Below are positions 56,049 through 64,000 of a DNA stretch of 64,000 nt, piece after piece. Origin of the DNA: Zhengitettix transpicula. Its lineage: Eukaryota > Arthropoda > Insecta > Orthoptera > Tetrigidae. The position numbers and the translations under genes were made by a program. Below the pieces are notes generated by a model that saw only the letters and a list, made by a program, of their open reading frames with translations, did not search any database and was not told the DNA's origin. Numbering within the stretch: the stretch's first letter is position 1; each line of letters begins with the position of its first letter. The stretch is taken from contig CM073591.1 of assembly GCA_037074705.1 (NCBI GenBank), forward strand, positions 185,033,432 to 185,097,431, written 5' to 3'.

Positions 56049-57080
56049 TGTAATATCAATTAAAAAGGCCATTAATTGTTTTAATATAATTGGATTGTTG
56101 GCGGCACGAGTTTTGAAAGGGACAATCACGGCTCATTGTCGGCATAATAGGTGGAAAAGCGCGCGCTCGTGGGAAGGCAGTCTGCGGCGAGAGGCGAGGC
56201 AGATCGGGCCACACGGGAACTGAAAACGTAAAATGTGGATGCTGATCTAAAAGTATGAATAGTGCGGTACAAGAAGTCCGACTGCGAGATCTATTAGTTA
56301 CATAAAACGCGAGTAAACAGTTTTGACGGATAGACTCAAATAATAATCGCAAAGTTGGAAGCAAAAGGTTTTGCTTCAAACAGACTGAACTAAATTCCGC
56401 ATAGAAACATCAAGGAGACCTGTGTCCGAGGGCTGACTTAGGGGCGGCTGATCCAAAGTTCCAGGTGGCAGAGAACGAGCTCATAGACCGTGTTTATTGA
56501 AAATTTAATGTGTAGAATCAGTGAATAATGGCCTTTTTAGTGAGTGTTGTCCTCAAGCTCCAAGAATCAGATCTGGTACCAGAAAGACAATTCGTGAGTA
56601 CAAAACAATTATTTCAAAATCTGTAAACGAGGATTAAAGGTAGAAGTCAGATTTCGTTCGGTTTTCTTTTCATTTAGTTTCTTTCATTTCGTTTATTTTC
56701 ATATTGTATATGTTAGCTTAAATGAGTTTGAATTGTTAATGTTAGTTTGTTAAATTGGATTATTCTTACTATCAAACCCAGTAATGACCGTCAGATCAAG
56801 TGAATTTCGACGTATTTGATTTTAAATATAAAGTTGTATTTTTCCTATAACTCCACGAATTGCAAAATTGAAACAAAATATTGGTTTGTTAACTTGATGA
56901 AATTCGGCGTATAAAGTAGGGATTACAATTTGTACTTTTAAAGAATAAATTTTTAAATCTTAATAATTTTGTTAATTAATTTTTTTAATCTTTAATCATC
57001 TTTTTAATTATTACATAAATTTGGCGCAACAACGTGGGGAAAAATTTAATTCATTTAATCATTTTCAGTTAATTATTAAA
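56049..57080 (+). mobile_element. U11: LTR-like unit, same subfamily as U1
   Basis: About 1,030 bp. Starts TGTAATATCAATTAAAAAGG after GTATAT. Shares blocks with U1: TAATTGTTTTAATATAATTG, GAGGGCTGACTTAGGGGCGG and AATCAGTGAATAATGGCC. Internal CAAACCCAGTAATGACCGTC is the family motif. ATTACATAAATTTGGCGCAA CAACGTGGGG (57,010-57,039) is the primer-site-like module, followed by a ~40-bp stub. The end is degraded (TTATTAAA instead of TTACA). CAATTCGTGAGTACAAAAC near 56,588 resembles a splice donor. Confidence 0.65.
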
Positions 57081-57089
57081 ATATATTTA

Positions 57090-57725
57090 CGTTAATTTCT
57101 ATACAAATTTAAACGCGTGGACAGATTGCAACAACATTTGGTACACATATTCTTAAAAACACGAGAAATGGTACTGTGGGGTTGAGAAACCCCTAGCACA
57201 AAGGTGGAAAGAATTATAATTTAAAAATTTGATCATTTTGTTTTAAATTCCTATTTCCGTAATAAAATAAAGCAGAAACATTTTCATTCAATAATAAGTA
57301 AAAGTTTATCCACAAACACCCCCTAGAATGCTTATAAAACACAATACGAAATACTATACGATCCTTGCGGAAAATGTAAGTTAATATTCGTGCCATATTG
57401 GTGACATCAATATGGCGACCAATTGTTTTCATTGTGAACCTAGCTAACAATTTCATCAATTTAATCTCGTAATGTCTGAAGAGTGGGGAGAAATTATATC
57501 CTGCAGGGCTCAAGGAGTATATTTAAGAAGAAGTTGGAATTAATGCAATAGAATTAAATGTATTTTATAGCTGTTCAATTAATGCAGTATCGGTCGAAAG
57601 TATGTACGGATCTAGGAACATTTATATTTAGGTTAAATCACTTCTTGACTAACGATTAATATAGAATTAAATACATTTTATGTGTATATAAATAAGTACA
57701 TAGGAAACGCCGGGAACACAGCTAT
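57090..57725 (+). mobile_element. Helitron-like element (second family), 5'-truncated by U11
   Basis: Homologous in block order to H4 at 18,492 (GCGTGGACAGATT, TACTGTGGGGTTGAGAAACC, CACAATACGAAATACTATAC, CAATATGGCGACC). Ends AACGCCGGGAACACAGCTAT before T, close to the CAGCTAG end of the first family. Confidence 0.5.
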
Positions 57726-57870
57726 TTGATAATATAACCATACATATAAAAGGACTTCCATTTAAGTTTGAGAATAAGTTACCACGTTACCTTAAGAATC
57801 TAGTTAGAAAGAAAAGTGATGTACATTGTTAAAAATTATGAATAAAGAAAATTATTACTCAGAATCTTCT

Positions 57871-58261
57871 TCTAATAACTAAAACAGTGTGTTTGTATGT
57901 TTGTAGGCCCTATGTACGTTCCCGCATACAAATCTACACCCGTGGACCAAATTTCGTACACGTGTTCTCTACGATCAGGAAACACTGCCGGAGCGAGACA
58001 CGTCTACCACCCCCAGGAGCGTGGACGGAGTGGAAATATTCAAACATGCTAAAAGGGCCGATATTTAAATCGGATGAAATAGTTTTAGAGTTCAAAGAGA
58101 TTGATAGTGTTTCTAACGATGTTTATTTGTGTATAATTTCAACCCTTTAAATCATGAGAAAGGAACACCCTTAGGGGTAGGTGTGAAGGGGCGTTACATA
58201 AAAATAACGTAAAAACAACAGAGATTGAGGTCAAATAGGACAACGCCGTGCACCCAGCTAG
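57871..58261 (+). mobile_element. Helitron-like element H5, single-monomer, 391 bp
   Basis: From TCTAATAACTAAAACAGTGT to GACAACGCCGTGCACCCAG CTAG before T. It has the same head (CGTACACGTGTTCTCTACGA) and one monomer (GATAGTGTTTCTAACGATGT) as H1-H3. It defines the minimal complete unit of the family. Confidence 0.6.
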
Positions 58262-59289
58262 TGTAGTAATAATATTAGTACTATGATTTCAATATTTAAT
58301 AAGGGTTTAATCAACTAAAATAAGCTAGCTGCGGAAATAAAAAATGCAGAAATATCAGTCAATTTAAGAAAAGAATGAAAGTGTATGCTAGAAATAATAA
58401 TTTGTAAGCTATTAGTTTTGTATTTAGTAATTTATTTATTGTATTTGTGCCGTGTCCCGTTCCCACAGTATTATTTCTCGTACTTAATTGAAGTTAAAGT
58501 TATTGGTTTGAAATTTGGTGCCATGAAATGGTAGGTATTGGTAAATGAAAGAATTTATATTATGAAAGTTAAAAATATGCAGAATTATACAATACTGACT
58601 ACCAATTGAAAATTTATATATTTGAACAACCAAATAGCATTAACTCATTCTCTGGAAAATTATTACACTTGGCACACTGTAATTTATTATTATGCTGAAA
58701 GTTATTATGGGGAGATTATTATTTAATATATTAACACTTTTAGCAATTGACTTTAATTTTACTTAATGTCTTTTATTATATACATTGTTGTTTTCATTGA
58801 TTTAAAATATAAAATGTATAATGTCTTAAATGTTTATGTGCTTCCACGACGTCTTTTCTTCTGTATTCGCTAAAAAGGGCAACACGCTGACTTTAATGAA
58901 CTACACAATTTGCTCTGCTTTTATAACTCACAATTAACACACACACACGTCACTTCAATTTACATCAAAATTCTTTTCAATACATCATATTTCAAACAAT
59001 TACGACGGAGTGCGACACACGCTTCCCTACTCCGTCTATCAGCTGACTCTTCTCCCGCCTACATACGCCTACCGTCTGTAACTTCATCTGCAACTATGTC
59101 TGCTTCGCTCCAACAACAACAATACCTACTTTCATTTACTTCATATTATTAGCATTTACTTAACAAGTTTTAGTTATTATAGTCTACCTTATAAGCTATA
59201 TAAATGGAAATAATTAAATTAGTCATCGAAAAACACAATTACCAGAAACGATACTTTCAGGTACTACATAACCAATTTATCAACCAATG
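58262..59289. other. Unassigned; possible decayed U unit
   Basis: The sequence after H5 begins TGTAGTAATAATATTAGTAC, and AAATTTGGTGCCATGAAATG G at 58,511-58,531 resembles a primer-site-like module. No clear 3' end or (TA)n is seen. The rest is AT-rich without signal. Confidence 0.3.
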
Positions 59290-60097
59290 ACTGTTCAATA
59301 TGGAGAGCAAAAAGGAAATTAAAAAGGCCCAGAATTGCGGTCCCACCAATCATAAAAACAGACTGACTGACTCTGAAAAAGCAAACGTATTCGCCTTGCA
59401 CGTGTCTTTACAATACCACAGCCAGGTGCAAATAACAATCATGAAGAAATAAAAGACTTCATCAACGCAACGTGCCAACAATCCTTATCGATCAAAGAAT
59501 TCTCCCCTGCCGAAGTGAAACAGGAGCTCAAATATATCAATGACCATAAATCTCCCGTTTATGATATTATAACATGCTACACCATTTGCCCAGGAAAACA
59601 TTAGTACTGCTGTTACTTTCCCCTTCAACGGAAATATGTTGTAATTATCATGAAGGTCAAGCCTGGTAAACCACTAACAGAACAAACTCCATACTGACCA
59701 ATAAGCCTTTTTCCTCTCATGTCAAAGATATTCGAAAAATTACTCCTAAAAAGGATAGAAGAGACTGTCGTCCTAGACCACACTATACCAGCAGACCAAT
59801 TTGGTTTTCGAAAGCGACATTCGACAGTCCAGCAAACTCATAGGATTGTTACAAAAAATATAGAATCACTGGAAAAGAAGGCACTTCTGAACCGTAGCCT
59901 TTATAGATATCAAGAAAGCTTATGATAGAGTATAGCATTTAAGTATACTATACAATATGAAATCAGTATTCCCAAGTCAAATTTATCATCTACTAAAATT
60001 ATACCTGAGTGACAGAAACTTCCAAGTCAGAATAAATAATTCATTCGCGAAATAACAGAATACCTTTCCTGTAGTTCCGCAAAGATGCCAACTATTC

Positions 60098-60257
60098 AAA
60101 GATTGAAGTCTTTCCCGGTGTAGTTGTTCAATAAATAGTTCTCGGTATTCACACGGGTTTTGCATATTTATATTTAAACGCAACGTTTCGACGACTAAAA
60201 GCTCTGTCGTCATCTTCTAGGCGAAGTGCCGGAACCATTCCATTTCATGTTATATTC
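60098..60257 (-). mobile_element. PLE terminal fragment (PLE-h) inside the Jockey LINE
   Basis: On the minus strand: AACATGAAATGGAATGGTTC CGGCACTTCGCCTAGAAGAT, then the ribozyme-like motif, then AACACCGGGAAAGACTTC-type sequence to 60,098. It corresponds to PLE-d (37,015-37,515) without the R540 insertion. It sits just after VPQ of the LINE RT. Confidence 0.68.
60184..60225 (-). ncRNA. Hammerhead-ribozyme-like motif in PLE-h
   Basis: On the minus strand: CTAGAAGAT, then stem GACGAC with loop and GTCGTC (six perfect pairs), then GAAACGTTG. Best-preserved stem II of this subfamily; the CUGANGA box is imperfect. Confidence 0.45.
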
Positions 60258-60960
60258 CATATATGTTATATGCCAGCTATTGTACCTTCTGCTATTCCAA
60301 CCACTACCAACCTGAAGATACCGACGATACAGCTGTATTATCTATCAGCAATAAATCTTCAGAGTCATCTGAAAATCTTCAAAATCATTTGGACCTCTTC
60401 GGGAAGTGGAGAATTTCCGTAAATAACGACAAATACACCAAAGTCACGTTTACCAACAAGTCTCAATTAACAACTAGTAAAATCAGATGTCAAATACTTA
60501 GGAATGAACCTCGGACAGAGCCTCCCCTAGAAGACTTATGTAAAGACTAAATGAAAACATCTAGACCTTAAAGTCAAAGAGCTGGCTAATTGGAAATAAA
60601 TCAGTTATCCCTATAAAATAAACGTCTCCAGTATAAAGCCAATTTGAACTTACGACATTCAACGATGGGGCTGCACACGAAAATCCTGCAGCGTTTCCAG
60701 CCGATGTTGACAAACGATCCTTGGAACGTTAACAGTCAAACCCTCCACGAAGACCTCAGGATTCCATACGTAACCATCGAAATTATAAGTTTAGCAAGTG
60801 CCTACCACCACTCTATCGAGGGTTACGGAAACGATCTCTACATCAGCTAGCCCAAGAACCAGTCACACCAAGACGATTAAACCGACAGTGGCCAAATGAC
60901 CTCATTCCTCGGTCCAACAAGGCCTAACATCTTTATTTTGGAGTAACATCAATGGATGAC

Positions 60961-62861
60961 TTCCCCCTCATATCACAACTATGTTACACGATTTGCGTAT
61001 TACACATTTTACATAATATTGGATTGTATATATGCAAAAAAATAAAAAATATATATTGAGACATACCTTTTATATGCTATCAACTTTTGTTACTGCTTCA
61101 ATATTAATTATCATCCGTACTGTTAATTTTACTATTTTAGTTCTAATTAATTAAAACAACCGTTTGCAATCCTATTCAAAATGTTTTTTGTCGAAAGCTT
61201 ATAAAAAAAAAATCTTTCATACCAGAATTTAAGGTTAAATTTTTCAAACATATGGAATAATTCTTTCGTCAGATATGAAATAAATAAATTTAAACTCTTA
61301 ATAGTGTTATATGGTAAGTTAGGATAAAAAAAACTAAGATGTTAATAGTCTCATTTAAATCTCAAGGAATGGAACGACTCGCACATTTTATAAGCACAGA
61401 CTGTTAAAACCTACTTATGGTACACACCTACATCGTTAATACAAATAAAATATCATAAAACTACACGTACAATCATATCAAGAATATTTACACTAAATTA
61501 TTTCTGTAATCTATCAAAAATTACAATTTATTCAAAATTTCTACTTGCTCGTGGAACGCGTGGGAAATTTATTTCCTCGGTCTGTAGAATATATTTCAAA
61601 GAACTATCCGCTTTTTCCAATATTTAATCCATCAGTCCGACGTTTGGGGAATACTTTATTATCCACGTATGATGGTGATGTAATAGTGATGCTTTGACTC
61701 CTAGGAAGGGGTTTCTCCTGGAGGGAATTTCTGCAGAATTATACGAACGATAAAAAAATCTTCTTAAACACCAGCGCAAGGTAATTATTAAATTTATTTT
61801 AATTATAATAATTTAATTATTAAATTTAAAGACAATACATAATTTTTTTACTTCATATTAACTTCATTTTCAGGTTATTATATTAATATATCCAATGTAA
61901 GGTAAACGTTTTTTCAAAGTTATATTTGAATAATATTTTAGAATAAGTTTATTTTCCAAGTACCTTTGTTGTCTTAATTCTTTTACTTCCCTCTAATTTG
62001 AAAAATTAGCGTGTCTATAAAAATATACACATAAAAGTGTTATCAAAAAAATTAAAACATTTAAAAGTAATTAAAATATATTTTTCCCTTAGAACGCGTT
62101 ATACTTAATATATTAGTAAAAAAAATATATTTCGTGAAACAAGGGGGTGAAATCCTGTTGACCCCGGCGGCTGTAAACCCTAACGACACTTCTCTAGCCA
62201 TTCAGTGTAGGTGGCGTGTTGATTTCAGTACATAAGTCACATAGATTTCATTCCAAGGAATTGATTTATATTTCAAGAATTTATATAATTTTAAATCTTA
62301 AAACTCCCTCAAATATTTTGTGGTAATCCGACGGAAAACAATTCGTAGGCCTTCATGACCAGCTTTGGAGGTATATGATGGAAGACAAGTGCTGATTAGA
62401 GTTAATTAATAAAAAAAATTTTATACGTACTTTTCTGCCGTTCGTTCCTATCACGGTCGCGACGGGACGATATGTAACTGCCGCTGATTGTAAAATATTT
62501 GATGAAAAGATCTTTTGGATATACCGATGTGTCTTGCAGTCAGAATCGTCGACTCATAGCCTACTTTTGCTAGGTCTGTATATCTTCTGTTGAAAAATAA
62601 CTAGTTGTCGATAAAAAAAACATTGTGTTCTTATTTAACCCGCTAGCTTACTGTTGGTATATAGCGCTTAAAAGCATGGTAATTCATAATATACAGTTAC
62701 AACAATTAAATACTATGCGATATACATTTACGCAATAGCTCCTTAAAAAGTAATTTAATGATTTTTTGAACCTGTAATGCTAATAAAACTCAAATATATA
62801 AAAATGAGAAAAATTGAAACATTTCTTTGATATGATGGAAATTAATACTGCTGTCTTATAT
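60961..62861. other. Unassigned AT-rich region
   Basis: No recognised genes or repeats. 62,140-62,240 and 62,330-62,520 are slightly GC-richer. TATTTAACCCGCTAG at 62,632 resembles a piggyBac end at a TTAA, but no partner was found. Confidence 0.3.
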
Positions 62862-63487
62862 TGTAATTAACACGAGAGATTATTTAAATAAGGAATTTAT
62901 TGCCTCACGTTGGTGACGCCAAAATGTAATAAACAATTTATTAATTAAAATTAATTCATTAGTTGTCCACGTTGGTGAAACCAAAATTTAACAAGTAAAC
63001 AATATTAAGTGAATAAATGGTTGATTAATGAATTAATTTTATTTATTTAAATTTTAAACGAGAAGGATTTCAAATATTTTACCAAATTCTTAAAAGACAA
63101 TTAATTTATTCCAGGTAAAATTATATTTCTCGACGTGATTTACATTTGAAGTTTTTCTATTTTATAGATTTTAACAACTCTCATCTCAGGGTCGTCTATT
63201 TGGGCCTTCTAAATAAAGAATCAACCTTTTCATTTAAATTAAACAATCCTATTCTTTTTTATAACTTTAAAATTAAAACAATAAAACAAACGTGAAACCG
63301 AAATCTGACGATTCTATCTTTTCTTAACGTTTACAAACTTTATTAAATTTCTTTCTACTTACAACCTCTGCTGGTACCAGGCTTAAGTTTGGGCTCAGAT
63401 GCACCTCACTGTTCACATTAAACAGGCCATGAATTCAATTCATTTAATTAATCTTTTGTTTAAATAAATTGTTTAATTAATTAATTC
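62862..63487 (-). mobile_element. U12: LTR-like unit with two tandem modules
   Basis: The 3' end on the minus strand is GTTAATTACA at 62,862. Two modules in tandem about 65 bp apart: TTTGGCGTCACCAACGTGAG GC (complement 62,903-62,923) and TTTGGTTTCACCAACGTGG (complement 62,966-62,985). The conserved motif CCCAAATAGACGACCCTGAG (complement at 63,186-63,206) and AACAGGCCATGAATTC at 63,419 are U-family blocks. The 5' end is unclear and abuts a module in the opposite orientation. Confidence 0.55.
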
Positions 63488-63560
63488 ATTTTTATTTATT
63501 ACATTATGGCGCCCAACGTGAGGCAAATTAATCATTTAATTAATGTAATCTTTTTATTCA
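63488..63560 (+). repeat. Isolated primer-site-like module
   Basis: TTATTACATTATGGCGCCCA ACGTGAGGC: TGGCGCCCAACGTGAGGC at 63,507-63,524 differs at one of 18 positions from the complement of a tRNA-Lys(CUU) 3' end as I recall it (TGGCGCCCAACGTGGGGC). It lies between U12 and U13 in plus orientation, apparently the 3' end of a further, truncated unit. Confidence 0.55.
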
Positions 63561-63573
63561 TTAAATATATATT

Positions 63574-64000
63574 TGTAATAAAAAACTTGTAGATATTAAA
63601 TTATTTAACCAATTTAGACAACTTTTAAATTGTTTAATTTACTTTCAAAACATTTTGATTGCAATATTGAATTATTTAAAGTATTTTAAATTTTTCTTTA
63701 CCTTACAGTTTATTATTTTTTAAAGAAATATTTACCTTGAGCAATATAAATCAAATTTTCATGATATTTAACATTTAGTGAAAGGTTCCAATGTTGAAAA
63801 AAATATTTAGTTAATATAATATTGAAAGAATTTATTTAAAACATAAAAATGAATTGTACATACAAATTTACTTTAAATTTGCCACGGGTACTAATATAAA
63901 TCAGACTTCTTAAATTTTACCCCAGGGCGTTTTATCGGGTTCTTAGAAATGTATAGAATTGAAATGAAATATAAAATTTACACAATAATTGCTCTGTGGA
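63574..64000 (-). mobile_element. U13: LTR-like unit, cut by window end
   Basis: Starts after TTAAATATATAT with TGTAATAAAAAACTTGTAG (its 3' end on the minus strand). CCAGGGCGTTTTATCGGGTTC at 63,922 is the conserved U motif. Continues beyond the window. Confidence 0.55.

Larger units (their letters stand above)
59290..60960 (+). mobile_element. Jockey-clade LINE, RT region, split by a PLE end
   Basis: Consecutive RT motifs in shifting plus frames: PAEVKQELKYINDHKSP near 59,510, PLMSKIFEKLLLKRIEE at 59,710, ADQFGFRKRHSTVQQTHRIV near 59,790, FIDIKKAYDRV near 59,905, FPVVPQ near 60,065. After the interruption come a damaged D-DTAVLSISNKSSES (60,317 on), FGKWRISVNNDKY, VKYLGMNLGQ, LKPIWTYDIQ.WGCTRKS-like and TLHEDLRIPYVTIEI. 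Typical Jockey order; no endonuclease; many frame breaks. Confidence 0.8.

Noticed and set aside
58262..58600. Possible additional U unit after H5
   Set aside because: TGTAGTA start and a weak GGTGCC module only; no 3' end and no (TA)n, so described as unassigned.
62632..62650. TTAACCC resembling a piggyBac terminus
   Set aside because: No matching inverted end at another TTAA nearby and no transposase.
1..64000. tRNA, rRNA, CRISPR array or bacterial operon
   Set aside because: No cloverleaf, rRNA core or regularly spaced short repeats with unique spacers were seen; the tRNA-Lys-like strings are primer-site-like 18-mers, not genes.

Overview
This window looks like arthropod, most probably insect, nuclear DNA. 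It is strongly AT-rich, no bacterial-style gene layout is visible, and almost everything recognisable is a transposable element of a type common in insects: mariner, piggyBac, hAT, Mutator-like, Helitron-like, Jockey/CR1/I-type LINEs and many Penelope-like elements (PLEs). I found no convincing host gene exon, rRNA, tRNA or CRISPR. The order within insects cannot be told from sequence alone. All calls come from reading the sequence and recalling family motifs; no alignment was run.

Layout. 0-11 kb: a PLE 3' end with a GIY-YIG domain, a decayed LINE, a Helitron-like element made of ~265-bp monomers, a well-preserved mariner (4,349-5,601), and five copies of an unrecognised ~540-bp retroposon (called R540 here). 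11-18 kb: a Jockey LINE, a hAT C-terminal remnant, and an element with ~0.5-kb inverted arms whose left arm is split by a minus-strand LINE with a 7-bp target-site duplication (TSD). 18-25 kb: three Helitron-like elements and a nested tandem-repeat block. 25-31 kb: a Mutator-like remnant split by an LTR-like unit, quiet AT-rich DNA, and a second PLE GIY-YIG copy. 33-37.5 kb: a four-layer nest (Jockey LINE, split by a minus-strand LINE, itself split by a piggyBac with TTAA TSDs and an R540 copy with a 13-bp TSD), followed by a PLE terminal repeat that also carries an R540 insertion. 39.7-51 kb: a cluster of about nine ~0.8-1.1-kb units (called U units here) sitting in (TA)n tracts, inside which lies an inverted duplication with ~1.1-kb arms. 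51-52.7 kb: a PLE spanning RT to GIY-YIG. 56-64 kb: more U units, Helitron-like copies and a Jockey LINE split by a PLE end.

The most unusual material is (1) the U units, which have TGTARTA/TAYTACA ends, prefer (TA)n, and carry one to three tandem ~70-80-bp modules resembling a tRNA-Lys primer-binding site inside their 3' ends; (2) the R540 family, whose retroposition is shown by TSDs although I do not recognise it; (3) repeated hammerhead-ribozyme-like motifs in the PLE 3' regions. The parts do not form a pathway. The window is a record of successive insertions, and the nesting gives their relative order.
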